A stretch of DNA of 64,000 nt from Lethocerus indicus. Lineage: Eukaryota > Arthropoda > Insecta > Hemiptera > Belostomatidae. The position numbers were made by a program, and so were the translations under genes. The stretch's first letter is position 1. Each line of letters begins with the position of its first letter. Below the pieces are notes generated by a model, which was not told where the DNA came from, did not search any database, and saw nothing but the letters and a program-made list of their open reading frames with translations. Below, piece after piece: positions 38,103 through 51,186 of this stretch. Location: assembly GCA_019843655.1 (NCBI GenBank), contig JACDQD010000106.1, positions 186,001 through 250,000 on the forward strand, given 5' to 3'.

Positions 38103-39337
38103 CGTAGATTTTCCGTGTTTCTGTCTCCTCTCGCTGGTCTTTTGTTAGACCGGTTTCGGCTGCTCGCCGTCTTCAGTAGCGGTGCTAGTCACTTTGGCAC
38201 TTTGGATAATATTTGGGCATCCTCACTGCACTGTCTCTGTCACTTGTACGGTGGTGGCGAACATTAGTTAATATACATTTACGCACCACACTTTTGCATT
38301 CTATTTAAATAAAAATTAATAGATATAGATTAACTAACTAGCGCCCCCTGAGTGTGGTGCGGAAATGTACTTAACTAAAGTTCATTGGCTGCACTTGCAC
38401 CGATGAACTAGCGCCCCCTGAGTGTGGTGCGGAAATGTACTTAACTAAAGTTCGTTGGCTGCACTTGCACCGATGAACTAGCGCCCCCTGAGTGTGGTGC
38501 GGAAATGTACTAACTAAAGTTCATTGGCTGCACTTGCACGGAAATGTACCTAACTAAAGTTCGTTGGCTGCACTGAACTAGCGCCCCCTGAGTGTGGTGC
38601 GGAAATGTACTTGACTAAAGTTCGTTGCCTGCACTTGCACCGATGAACTAGCGCCCCCTGAGGGTGGTGCGGAAATGTACTTAACTAAAGTTCGTTGGGT
38701 GTACTTGCACCGATAAACTAGCGCCCCCTGAGGGTTGATGGATGTAATGACGGCGCTAATACTAGACCCGCCAAACACATTAGTTATGCGGTTAGTTTTA
38801 GTAACGCCGTCCCCGGGTCAAACACAATGATTACTTACGACGCATTATTCAGAAGTACGAGTAATTTTTTTTTATTTTTAATTATCTAGTTGTTAGTTAA
38901 CTACATTTTTATTAGATTAACTAAATTTTAGTTAACTAATTTTTTTTAGTTTTTAGGAAACTAGCGCCCCCCTGTGGGTAGTGCGGACATGTACTTAACT
39001 AAAGTTAGATGAGTGCACTTGCAGCGATTAATTATATTACTAAAAATAAACTTTTTTCAATAAATTTTGGATCAACAGGAAACAGATTCTGTTGAATTTA
39101 TGAAAGAAAAGACATACAATCACACCAGTATTTATTTCATACAAACGACTACAAACATAAAGTACCATTCTCAGTACCACACTTAAAATACAAGTGACAG
39201 TGAATAACATCCAAAATGACTAACACCGTTCCTGAGCAGCCGAAACCGGTCGAGCAAAAGACCAAACCAGCGAGAGGAGACAGAAACACACGAAATCTAC
39301 GGTATTCCAACCCCTCGCAGACCACAAAACAGGTATT
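38103..39337 (-). mobile_element. Palindromic-family element, member C, most complete copy
   Basis: A 1.2-kb insertion with inverted arms: left 38103-38250 (starting CGTAGATTTTCCGTG, containing CTCTCGCTGGTCTTTTG and GACCGGTTTCGG) and right 39190-39337 (containing CCGAAACCGG, CAAAAGACCAAACCAGCGAG and ending CAAAACAGGTATT). Between them are a tandem array (38341-38734), the tail homologous to member A (about 38735-38885, reversed), an AT-rich stretch with repeated AGTTAACTA, and one more diverged unit plus body sequence (about 38961-39070). The left end is short-type, the right end long-type. Flanking CGAAACCAAATGA at 38090-38102 and 39338-39350 is a perfect 13-bp duplication, so the whole block moved as one unit. 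No protein is encoded. The minus orientation is assigned by comparison with member A. Confidence 0.82.
38341..38734 (+). repeat. Tandem array of about 70-bp units
   Basis: Units start with GCGCCCCCTGAGTGTGGTGC at 38341, 38411, 38481, 38581 and 38651. A truncated unit lies at about 38540-38580 and a partial last unit starts at 38721. Complete units are 70 bp. Each contains GGAAATGTACTTAACTAAAG and a short inverted repeat (GTTCATTGG ... CCGATGAAC). A more diverged unit lies at about 38961-39030. The array sits inside member C, so it is part of the mobile element. Units are nearly identical, suggesting recent expansion or conversion. Confidence 0.92.
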
Positions 39338-39350
39338 CGAAACCAAATGA
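39338..39350. repeat. 13-bp target-site duplication, right of member C
   Basis: CGAAACCAAATGA, the perfect partner of 38090-38102. Confidence 0.85.
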
Positions 39351-41584
39351 GTTCCGACAAGCTAAAAATGTATAAAAAAATGTGGCAGAAAGAGCGTAGA
39401 AAAATAACCCCTACCCCCACGCCAAGAAACACGGAAGTTGATTTAATTTTATTCAATATTAATCGCAAAGTAGGGAACTACTTCCTTCCGATTCGCAGAA
39501 ACAAAAACTTTTTTCTCCCTTTTTTTCTTCTTCTCATTGAAAGAGTTGACTTATTAAATACGGGTAGGAGGCCACGGGGGTGAACGAGCCTTCAAACTCA
39601 GAACTCGGTTTCTTCATTTGCGCGTTTTACATTCACTTATCTCTTTCTGGAGGATTTCGAGAGGCGGATGAGTGGAGGGGGAGGTGGACGCCGGAAATTG
39701 CTAATAAAGTAGCTTCTCTTTAGGCGAAAGTCAAACTTCGGCTCATTACGGGCTAAATATTTTTCTGTCCCTTTTCCTCTCCCTCTCGGTTTTTATCTTG
39801 GACGCTGAATCGATTCGTTTGGCGGCCCGAACTGCCCCCATTTCCGAGTTTCTTCCAATCAGGCAGTAGAAATTAAAGTGCCATAAGTCGTGATGGGCCA
39901 AACCTGAAGGAACTGTCACCGCGACGTACCATCCATTTAAGACTACTTTTACGACACCAATCCCATCAAGTATATGTGATTATAACATAGTACTTCGTTT
40001 CCGGGTTATTGAAACAACTGAAAATGAAAACTTCTGTGTACTACATTGAAGTTGTAAACCGACAGTACTGTACTATTGCCGGTAAAGGGAATTGGTACTG
40101 ACAGTTTTTTTGTTAGAGATAGTTAATAGTACTTAGACACAATCGATTCCGACAGACAAATATATAATTTCATCAGAAAGAGATGAAAATAAAAGTAGAA
40201 AAAACCTGAATTGGCTCTAACCAGAGGTGATAAGATAAACTGTAATTAAACAACTTTTGAGTTCATTGAGTCGGCAAAAAGGTTCCAATCAATTTTTAAA
40301 AAGGTTAAAATAGAAACCTCCTTTCAGTAATTCCTCGAATTCGTTTAAGGGATAATTCTGTTTAAAGGATTATTTCTATCGCGATTAGCACGAAATCTGA
40401 GGGATTTCTTTTTCAGATAATTGTTGAAAAGCCTAATAAGCGGGGCAAATGATTTTAACTAAATTGAGTAACCGAATTCAATAAACGTTCAAGTTTAGAA
40501 GATAACATCGAAATTAACATTTTAATGAAAATATAAAGATAAGGAAATTCAAAACGATTTCGGGCTCATCGGATATTCCCAAGGTTGAATCTAAAATTAA
40601 CCGTGAGGGGGAAACAATGGACAATTTAGCGCAAGAACAATGAACCCGGCTCATTGTTCCAGCTATCGAAGGTATTTCCCGCTGTCGCTCCAAACTGGGA
40701 TCGTAGAGAGAAATAAATTAGGCACCCAATAACTTTTTTTTCCGCCTCACGAGCAGGTCCAAGTAGGAAATTAACAAGCCTATTTAGACCCAAAACTCGG
40801 CCATTGCAGGAACTTTAAAGGGGATCCGTAATTGGTTTACGAAATCAATTAACTGACCCCCACCCATAACCCACCTGCCCACCATCCAACGTCCCGAGGG
40901 CGATAAGGTATTATTAACGTTATCGGCGGTCAATTAATGAAATTCATTTAAAAAATAAGGCATCCTGAAATGGTCGCGATTCCGATTTGAGATTCCTACA
41001 TACCATAATCTCACTCTAATTTAGGTATACGCGTTTATTACTAGTGAACATTAATATTAATCGACATAAATGTTCGTAATGTCATATACTGTTTTTTCAA
41101 AATTTATCATTTAAATCTCATTTTATCCCTATAAACGCTAACAAAATAAAGATTATTTTCAGGTTAATAACACCTAAAACAATTCCATGGCCATTATTCC
41201 CTTGTACCAGGGGTTTGTGTACAAGAGAAAACACAAAGAAAGCCGATTTTGAGAATATAATGTGAATATTGCTTCAAATTATTTTCGTGCGTACAATAGG
41301 TCAATGCTGTTAAGATAAATCCGAGGTAATTAGTTCAAGATACCGAGAAAAAATCGTGTCTCGTTAAAAGTAATTTACTCAATTACCATGACAACCGCTG
41401 CCTTAACAAAAGATCTTATCGGAGAACTGCGGGAGTTCAATGGCCGAATGGAAATTCTTCGACGGTGCATTCACCGGGGGCAAAAGTGTCAATTTCTGTT
41501 TCTCTGCGGGCAATTCCTACACCGTTCCATTAGTTTTATGGTTGCGGTGTCCGTGAACTTACGCCTGCCAATGAACTGAAGGTT

Positions 41585-41606
41585 TACTGTAACTGTCGTT
41601 ACAGTA
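41585..41606. repeat. Perfect 9-bp hairpin
   Basis: TACTGTAAC (41585-41593) and GTTACAGTA (41598-41606) with a 4-base loop. It could form a small stem-loop in DNA or RNA. No further extension of the stem, so it is not a miRNA-sized precursor. Confidence 0.55.
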
Positions 41607-42380
41607 CACTGACAAAAGATAAGCGTAGGGGTCTCACTGACGGTGGCGAGAGGCTGAAATCAAGTGGAGCTAGTTAATGAGTTAGCGCTAATATTTTATT
41701 TGGTATGTAGAACTATAAAATTACGCAGCATAATCGATTTGCCAACGAGGAGCACCTTGCTCGCCTTTAATGATTATAGGGAAATAAATGAAGTGAAGGG
41801 ACCAGTGAAGCTTCTTTTACTGAGATTTCGTTTCATTTTCTAAATCTGTTTTGTCTCCTTTTCATCTCGTTCGCCGTGTCATCCCACGTGTCCGGTTTTC
41901 CTTTCGTCTAGGCTGCAACCGCGAAAGGAAAACGGAAATAAGTCAGAATTCACTTCGGATGTAGATTAGGAATTCATGACAGTCCGTGTTGGGAAACTTC
42001 CCCCTCTTGGGCCTTCGGAATTAGCGTATAAAGAAAGAAGAAACTGAATTGAGTCGGAAGGGTTGTGTGGATTGGGGGCGGGGTGGACGTGTGTCAGGTG
42101 GGCCAAAGATATTGATCCCGGGGTCATGGGCGGGTCAACCCCCTCCCGGAGTACAAACATCTCCGGCAGCACGCTACCGCCGCGCAAATACCTTATTTAT
42201 ACAAACCAATTTCGGTGCCAGCCCTACCTCTGTCCCTCTCGCTCTTTCGGCCGTTCTCTCCTCTATAAATATATATTATTCAAAATTTAATCCATATGAG
42301 ATCGGAGAGACCCTTCCGGCCAGGGTCTGGCGAAACCTCCCGCCGTAGCCAAGAATGCGTCCGCAGTTCCAGCTCATATC

Positions 42381-42414
42381 ATCATTACGCCTAATGATGC
42401 AGGCTAATGAATTA
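42381..42414. promoter_or_regulatory. Clustered homeodomain-type TAAT sites
   Basis: ATCATTA (42381-42387) and TAATGAT (42392-42398) form a perfect 7-bp inverted repeat with a 4-bp spacer. Further TAAT (42405-42408) and ATTA (42411-42414) cores follow. Four cores in 34 bp is the kind of cluster seen in developmental enhancers. The motifs are visible; enhancer function is inference, and AT-rich DNA yields many TAAT words. Confidence 0.3.
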
Positions 42415-42860
42415 CAGAGCTACGCCGATTTCTCGCTATCGGGAAATGTAATCCCGAACAGCGTTACGCACGTACCTCAATTCGGTTTAAAATATTTATT
42501 GACAGGATGGCTCGACGGCTCGGAAGCTCGAATTTAATTAACGCATAATAACATTTTCCAGATGCACAGTTTCCACCTGCGGCTGGAAGCTCGTCAAGCA
42601 ATTTCACCATAGTAATCATCCTAATTAACGCGGCGTTCTAATTAAAAACGTAGATGAGGAACCTCTTTCATTTATCTCACGACCGAAACGAGCACAATAG
42701 CGGGCTCTCAACAATTAAAGTTCAGATTAACAGAAAGGGGACAGTAGCTTACAAAATTCCCGAAATATTTTTGCGTTTCCACCCAATCGTTCTATTTCGT
42801 CTAGTTCCCCATCCATCCATTGTCTCCTTTAATTAAACCAATTAGGGGAGAACAAGCGAT

Positions 42861-42900
42861 GGGTGGGGGGGGGGAGGATGCCGAACACTACACCCCCCCC
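42861..42900. other. Poly-G and poly-C runs facing each other
   Basis: GGGT followed by ten G and AGG (42861-42877), then after 15 bp a run of eight C (42893-42900). The runs can pair as a hairpin, and the G run could join a G4. Such runs are prone to sequencing and assembly error. Confidence 0.7.
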
Positions 42901-43144
42901 GCCTTGGTCAACGCCCAACTCGACCGAATACTTTAAATGAACCGTCGCCGTCGAGTAAATTCTAATTATCCCTGATAATTAGGATGGAGGGAGGAGCGAG
43001 CGAATGGGAGACCAAGTTTCCCCGAGGGGCGGCGAGGGGTTGTTGTTTCGGGGGCGGCTGGAAAAGTTTTGTTAGGGAGCGGAGGGGAAGCGGTAGGAAA
43101 CGGTTGCAGAGGGAGAGAGCGCCGGGATCTCTCAATCCGCAGTT

Positions 43145-43188
43145 GGGGGAAGAGGCGGGTAAGGAAGGGGATGAAGGGAGGGGGGGGG
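43145..43188 (+). other. G-quadruplex-type tract
   Basis: G runs at 43145-43149, 43157-43159, 43167-43170, 43176-43178 and 43180-43188 within a GC-rich island of about 270 bp (42990-43260). This fits a G4 pattern with loops up to seven bases. Confidence 0.65.
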
Positions 43189-44509
43189 CGAACAAGTGGG
43201 CCGACCGCCTAATGCATTCACTGCAACTAATGCCAATACACTGCACTCCGCTACGGACGTCCCAACCTCTTTATACGAGCGTCCATTGTCTTACGTTGCT
43301 CAATTCCCCTGAGTAAATTTCCGGTACAATTCGCCACGAAAGAATTTAAACCTACTAACCGAAGGTCCAATTTAACTGTAACGGTGGGAATAACGTTTTC
43401 ATAATTTCGTTATCTAAATTGTGTGAATTCCGTTGAAAATTAATAAACGAGTCCTTCTGTAATTACTCTTTGTTCCTTAATATAACATTCAGCAGTTAGC
43501 AAATGTTTCTTTCTTCGAACAATGTACTAGGTAATTCGAACAGTTTTCGTACATTATAGCATCCTCTGGAATATAAACGCATCATGATAACGTGTAAATT
43601 TACGGGTGAATATAGGCGAAATATAAAATGATAATATTAATTCGAATTCAAGCTTGTCGGGGTTTGTACAAGCGATTTCTGTAGTTCATCATTCGAGGAC
43701 TGGGGAAATAGGCTAGGTCATCGAAAACCACGAGGGCGGGGAAACTTGCCTCTTCGGGCGAACCTGGCGTAGACGAATTTTCGGAGTCAGCGGACGAAAT
43801 TTGAAATTTTAATTAAATGAAAAAAAAAATCGGTGGGCCGAACTTTATAAAAGTGGACCGGAGACAGCCGGGTCGATATTGGACGCGAGACATGGCACAT
43901 TAAGGCAAAGCGAACCGTCAAATTCTGAGTCCCACACGTTTCGACTATAGAGGGATGGGAGGGGGACTAGGCCTACAGGATTAAGGATTAAATTAGAAAG
44001 GAGGCTTCATCTACAGCATAAATCCGCAATTAAAAAAAGAAAATGATCAAAAATATTGTCAGGTCTGCCTATTTTTTTGTAATCTAGTACCTGTCTTTTT
44101 AAAAATAAATTTATGTTTTGTTTTCATTGTTTAAGAAGGAGTCCATAAAGGACATTTCACAAGACCTAGCCCATTTTGTGTTATTTTAACTGTTCAATAA
44201 CAGTGCGGACAAAATGAATAAGTAAGATTACATTACACACTCAAACCATTTAAAGGATATTGGAATATACTTATGACGTATCAACAATTGAACCATTGTC
44301 CTATTAGCTTGATATCTTTCAATAAACTTAAATCGTGAAAGTTTGTATCGAACTCAGTTCCTGTCAGAACGTAATATCAAAAACCATGAAATCGTCAGTG
44401 AATTTCTACCAGAGTCGCTCTTAAATTCTGGCCCGGATAAATTATTGTTTCATGAAGGAGGACTTTAATTAATTATGAATCCCTATCAGACTCTCTCCCT
44501 CTCTCTGTC

Positions 44510-44513
<4 letters not shown>

Positions 44514-44556
<43 letters not shown>
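44514..44556. repeat. (TA)n microsatellite
   Basis: About 21 TA units, preceded by a CT-rich stretch (about 44491-44508). No element arm flanks it. Confidence 0.95.
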
Positions 44557-44561
<5 letters not shown>

Positions 44562-46142
44562 GCGACTGAAAGTATAGTCTCGAATGTCTACTAAATAAAA
44601 ATTAATGTCGTCGCGGAAATTACAGCCACATGAACATTTCGGACCGTAAATTTACCCAGGGTTCACTATAACGAACAAAAAATCTTATGCGAAATTACGT
44701 TGCTCTATTACAACGCAATATTAAGAGAAAATATTTAACAATAGAAAAATATAATTATACTGAAATATCGTAAGAAATAAGTGAAACAATGCGTTTACCT
44801 TTATTAAAACACGCTTTTGTAGAATGTTTTCCGGCTACTATATAGAAGTAAATACTTCAATATTCACTGTAAGTTCAGTGATAAATGAAAACTAAGAAAA
44901 ACCAAATGTTAAAAGGTTAAAGCAAATTGATAATAAACACGGAATAGCCATTACCGTATAGGATTCATTGCTAATTAGTAACTTATGAAATCTATATCTA
45001 GAACTTTATACATGTTATGGAAACACACACCTCACTCCAAAATTATTAATAGAAAGAATGGCACAAAGGAATGAATATTTGATTTAGAACGAAAAGCGCT
45101 CCATTTATTAATAAAATTGTCTATTATGATTGTTCGACCGAGCGTTCTGGTCGGATGGAACTAAAATATATAAACGGGCTGAGGGCGATGAGAGGGGACT
45201 TGCCAATAATCTGAAAGAAGAATGGTAGGGGGACGGGCCAACCGCCCTCCACAGCCCTTTTGATCATTTTCAATCGGGCGACCCCTTTATTCCTACACAC
45301 GAATCCCCAGGTTATGATTTAATACCTACTCGAAACCAATGTGAATCATCCCGCGGGAACAAAAACCCACTGTGCACGCAGCAACAAAGATTATAGAAAA
45401 AGAATTCACTGACATAATTTATCTTATGAAAATATGTACCAACTAACGTCTCATATTTTATGTCTACGTACATGAACGTTGTACGTGTTAGTAAATGTAA
45501 ATTTGATGATTTTTTCTTTCCGATATTATTTATTCCAGTAAATAAATAAATCGCATGAGGTCCTTTTTTCATTGGTGGTATTTATAATATTCAATATATA
45601 CATCAGTTGCTACATTTAACTTTTACTTGTATTACGTATTAAAGTTCCAAGCACTACATACACAAAATAACCAGCATGTAGGACTGTGCTGAACTGAAAT
45701 TCTTGACGCCCTGAATCTAATAAACCCACCAACCTGAGAAGGTGACTTAGCTATGTTTTGATTTCCCCTTATACAGGGACTGTTCTTGAAAGTTGGCTTC
45801 ATGTTCTTGAAGGTTTTTGGGACATTTAACCGGAACGGTAGTTTCGTAGAGCGGGGAAACGTTGCCGATCGAGAATTCAAACATAAGTAAAGCCAATAAA
45901 GGCGGTGGGAGGTGCCGACCGTCCGGACGCTGTCCGTACGCAAGTTATTCGTTAAATGCTGCGGGTTCGTTTCCCTGGCGGGCCCATGTAACAGGAGGCA
46001 AAGAAGCGAGAGGAAGGATCGAAGATTCCACGGGCTATAATTAAATTTTTGTGGCGACCGCAGGAGTTCGGTTGGCGTGAAGCCCTTTGTGGGCCGACCT
46101 TCCAACTTTAAAGGGAGAGGGTGAGGACGAGCCGGGTAGAAA

Positions 46143-46144
<2 letters not shown>

Positions 46145-46179
<35 letters not shown>
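46145..46179. repeat. (AG)n microsatellite
   Basis: About 17 uninterrupted AG units. It could bind GAGA-type factors; no nearby core promoter is evident. Confidence 0.95.
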
Positions 46180-46181
<2 letters not shown>

Positions 46182-47340
46182 AGCCCTCCGCTCAGGGGAA
46201 AGTATGCGGAATTTCAATCGACACCGGGTGAATATCCCTTTATGGCCAATTACATAAGGGAAAACACCGGATACCTCTCGCACAGATTAGAGAACAGGAT
46301 TTGCCTTGTGAAATCGTTTTTATTCGCTCTAGATGTTATCGTTATGCTATTAAACTACCATTATGTATTATGTATAGAAAAATAATAACCCATCGTAGGA
46401 GCACTAGCCGAGGAGCTGGTCACAAAAAAAATTATAACTTACAGCCATCGATTTCGTATAAGTAACCGCGTTTACTTGGGCATCAAAAGGAAAAATGGAT
46501 TTGTACGAACAAATATGTTTCAGCTTATATTTACTTTTTTGGCACACTATACCGGGCTATACCAAATTATAAATCGCCATCAGTGTATATCAACAGTAAC
46601 GCACTTACGCAGGTCTGATACCGATAACCGTCCTATCTGCTCTGTTACTGAACGGTCGGGTACAACACAACGTTGTCCATAGGGCTCACAATTCCCTAAA
46701 TTGGTCTCTTCTGTAATTAAACTTTAATAACATTAGTTAATATTTTTTCGATCTATTCCACGGGTAATTCAAATGTTTGTTCAGTCGTTTATCGTTATTT
46801 TAACGATTATAGTAATGGGAAAATGTTGTAGGAGCATTTCCAACAACCTAGGAGCAGTGTTACTCTCTCCCTCAACCCGACCGACCATCACGAGAACTTG
46901 CGACTCCACCGACAAGTCTGAGCTTTGGCGGTAATTAAAATTCTGCCGGCGGTTCCCCGCGTTAAACGAATGAGGCTTTATATTTGAAATTGGGGCCCCC
47001 GAAGAGATAGTCCGACCGAAGGCTGAGCCCGGAGTGAACACGTGGAATTCCAATTATGCCGGGAGGGCGTTAAACGGGGAGATAGGACACGCGCATTGTG
47101 CAATACGATTAAGCCATTCATAACTGAACTATCGGCCGTATACAACATCCGCTACTAATTACAATCCGGGCCCGATCAATCCCGAACGATCACAATATTA
47201 TGCCCGCCCGCCAACGGACTACAACAGCTAAAGCGGAAAATTATACCAGCAGGCAAATTGTGCTTAAATCCTCATAATTATACTTTCGGAAATTACGTTC
47301 CCTGAAAAATAAGAATATATTTCTGTACGTTGCTCATTCT

Positions 47341-47460
47341 AACAGTTAGACTGTTTACTTTCAAGCCACCTTCAGTAGTGTCCCACCGGGAAATTAGTGA
47401 GGCCCATAACGATAATCGTTAATTGTCGTTTGGGCCTCTTGACCTCCCTAACAGTCTAAC
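47341..47460. repeat. Nested inverted repeats, possible structured element
   Basis: The outer arms are GTTAGACTGTT (47345-47355) and AACAGTCTAAC (47450-47460), a perfect 11-bp inverted repeat. The left one is itself part of a palindrome, AACAGT-TAG-ACTGTT (47341-47355). Inside is a strong hairpin at 47399-47438: GAGGCCCA then AACGA pairs with TCGTT then TGGGCCTC, 13 pairs with one bulged T and a 13-base loop. The total span of about 120 bp could be a short inverted-repeat transposon, a cruciform-forming site or a structured transcript. No second copy was seen and no duplication flanks it clearly. Confidence 0.55.
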
Positions 47461-50400
47461 GTTGTCAAATATCTGCTGCGGAGTACGGCGAGATACAATA
47501 TATTATTATTTTATCATATCCTATTCCAAAAATCTAATGGCTAATATGTAGCTACTGCGTTAAGGGGACGCCCACGTGTGTTTGTACGTGTACGTACAGC
47601 TGCCTTAATTCGGTGTTCAAACAAATTCTCCACCCGTAGAGGGCAACTTCATTCAGGTATGAATATGGAAATGCGCGCTGCACGCAATGAATAAAATATT
47701 CATAAAACACGCAATAGTCTAATATTTATTATCTCAACTTTACCAAACAACGCTTCTCACGTGTTTCTTTTCGCTGTGAAAAATAGTCAAAACTTGGCCA
47801 ATATACTCGTTCGTAACCGAAGAGAAAACTGCGAAAAGAATCATCCTCTCAGATACAGATTTTACCTTCGATGAAAGTATTTATTCTTTCCCCCGAGACG
47901 CAAACATTTAAAAAATTCTGTCGCTTATTTTTTCAAAGACAAGAACGTGTAAGCATAAGCGAGAGGCGAAGCGAAATTTAGTAATTTGTTAAAGGCGAGA
48001 AGAAAATAACGAATAATATTTACCTCGTGTATTCGGAATTTCATTGCGAAAAGCTTAGGGATCAACTTTATATTTCTTTAAGTTAAGCTGGCGCTTAGGG
48101 AAATGGAGGCATTTAATGGCCGCCTTCGAGAGGCTCAAATTCACGGCTTTTCACGATTTATGAATAATGAGGATCCGTCCCCGGTTTTTTTTTTTGCCGA
48201 CCGGAACGGAGGGTAGATTAGAGAGGCGCCAGAGGGCTGAGTCGGTGCGATGTCGGGCCGATACCCGGCCGGTGGAGAGCCATGCCCTATCTCGTATCCA
48301 ATTTTGACCCGGGCTTGATTGAGGAGCCCCTAATAGCGTCCGACGCCCCTAGCTCCTTCGCAACCACGCTTTATGAACGGCGCACATTTTCTAACTACCG
48401 GATGAAAATATATACCCGCGACTGGGCCCCCCATAACAGTTCTTTCCCCTCTCCGACAATGTTAAGTTTCGGATGCGGGCCTTATCGACGGCCATCTGTC
48501 AAAAATAAACGGCGATAATGACAGGATGGAAATGCCCGCGTCGAATCGCTTTCCGATGCCGTTACTGATATTCTATTCAAATCTCTCCTCACACGTTCTA
48601 AAAGCTTTTATTTATTGCTCTTGAAACGGATACAAAGAATTCTTCCCTTCGTTTCAATGTATTTACAGTCGTCTAATTAATATTACAGTATGTAATCTTC
48701 ATTTTCAACAAATTTAGAAGTAAAAGAGTAACCTAGGGAGTTCTCAAACGATGTATTGATTTCAAATTTTAGCCCCTAATTTTAAATTAACAGAGAACGT
48801 TCCAATCCTTTCACTTGTTTACTACGATTTTAAAACAATTAACCAAATATTTCTGTCGTCTAAACTTTCCGCCGTCGTAACTTTGTCCCACCGATTCCAT
48901 TTCCACATCTCCTAGGCCGTCTAGCCGCCTAGTACGGGTAGGGGTGGACTGTACCCCCTCGCCAAGGCCGGTAGTTCTGGCCCCGGCCCGCCTATTTCCC
49001 TAAAGGGCTTTAGGGTATTTCACTTTTACGACCACCTTAACCAGGAAGATCCCTTTCCTCCTCCTACTCCTACTGGTACTGCTCCTCCTTCCCATCCTCT
49101 GGGCCTATAAATTGGAGTCTCGCATACTCGGGGGCCCACCACCCGCCGCTTCCAATTTCCGTAACTAAAGTACGACGCCGCCCGACTCCGCGATACCGCA
49201 TATCGGGAAACGGGGTCTTATTTTTCATAAGACTCCCTCCTTCCTCTCTTCCCGGCTGTATCTCCATTTACGGAAATATCCCTAACAAAAAAAATCGCTC
49301 GCACCCCATATTATACGTTAAATAGCGTTTCCAAACAACCGCTAACCAAAAGACCCCAAACATGGGTGGCAAATGTATAAAAAACTATTCGCCCCGTCAC
49401 AGTTTCCCTAGCACAGAACACTGTTATATCAAAGGAATATAATACAACGGATATTTTATAAGTAATACAATTTATCATTACATAAAAATAGATCAACGGA
49501 TTCGCAGAAACATCCAATGACAGCAACATTAGCGTATTACACTTGAAAGCCGTTCTGCGATAGAATTGCAATAGTGATGATATTCCAAAACCCCGCTTAT
49601 AACCTGAATAATATCTGAACGCAAAGTGAAAATGTTAGTGTGTTTCTGCTGTCTTTCGTTGTTTCTCAGACGTAACATGACTCCTTATATAATTGATGAC
49701 TAATTCCAGTACAGAATTAGATACATCGCAATTAGCATTCGAATTTAGAAGATCCCTTCCCACTCACGCGAAATAAAAAAAAAAACATTCGGGCAGTAAA
49801 AGTTAAGGAAGAGTTTAATCCGTTTAATTCTTTATAGAACGGACTGAGACCGTTTTTCAACTGCGCGGAATTAACAACTGCCAAGCAGTTACTTCTTCCC
49901 AATTTTAGTTCCAATTTAAAACTCGGAGTGACGAAATTACTTTGGATCATTAAGCTTGCGATTGCTATTGTTGTGCTGTTACTGCAGGCGGGGTTTCACT
50001 GCCGCTCGTACAATTACTACCGGTGAGTGGAATTTATTAATTTATACTTTCTACCCCCGGTTGCCTGTTTTACGATTTGGAACAGGAGGCTCGGACGAGT
50101 AAACAGGACTGACGGTAAAGAGAAACTGGGAAAGGTAAATTTTTTCTTTTTATTGTACAGATTGAAGCATTACATTTCATCAATTCCGCCATTGCATTTA
50201 ATAATATTAAAGGACAGTAATATTTTCATTTAATTTTTAAGACACTAAAATCACCCTCGGACCTCGCTCTGTACAAACAGCGAAACAAAAAATATCTTAG
50301 GGAACTTAGGGAAGTTATTAAACGCGGACTCTTATTTCTGAATCACAAATTGGCTAAATGGGCCCAATCGGTCTGAAGGGAGAGCTTCGAATTCTATAAC

Positions 50401-51186
50401 GGAGGGAACTGCAAGTAATAACACAAAGTCCCGGTGAATATATACGCTCAGAATTCGGAATTGACAATTGCTGAAACTGTCGGCCAGAGCAAAACTATTA
50501 TTATTTCTCCTAGCAGTCGGTTAGACCAACATTCCTCGAGATTTCAACCGCCTCCTTCCAACTCAATCATTTCCCGTTTGTATTGAGAGTATTTAAAATT
50601 CAAATCACGGTCACTTCGTATAATTGGATGTATGGCAGATTACATTTATTCAGTAAAGTTATTATGAACTTAACAACTGTAGTTAAACCACAATTTTCCG
50701 CGTATTTATTTCAAGTTACTACAACTACAAGTCATTTACCCATTATATGACGACCTCATCTAATCACCAAGCCCAAAGGCTAAAGCGAGCCCCCAAAATT
50801 TTGGAGCCGACGTAAGCACCTAATTTGTTTCAAGAATTGCATAATGTAATTCCAACGAAAACCAATGGATGCTAGTGATTAAGTACAAATATGGGATTAA
50901 ATTAATTATTTTTGACAACCGACGTTCTTGAATGTAAGGATCGCGATTAATGGAAATAGCATACAGTGAAGTGGGATTAAATAATTTTCGGTGGTGAGGT
51001 TTTTCCTTTTCAGTTTGGGAACTAGATTGGAGCCAAGGGCGTTGCCGGCAATTAACTGAATCCATAGTCGGTTTAAGAGGAAATTGTGCGGGAGGGGGGT
51101 AGGAGCCCGCCTCTCACCCAGAAGGCCATAACCGTCTTTTTTCTGTCCGCAGTTCGGGGTTCCGATCCAAATCGGTGGGAGCGATT

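Noticed and set aside
38341..38734. Possible CRISPR-like array
   Set aside because: Units are contiguous 70-bp repeats without unique spacers, inside a mobile element in eukaryotic DNA.
42984..43316. 110-codon frame in the G-rich island
   Set aside because: Glycine/arginine/glutamate richness follows directly from G-rich low-complexity DNA, with another frame on the opposite strand.
45632..46105. Longest open frame (157 codons, minus strand)
   Set aside because: It starts at TTG, has no recognisable domain, and one frame of about this length is expected by chance in 64 kb. An ATG start would leave only about 57 residues.
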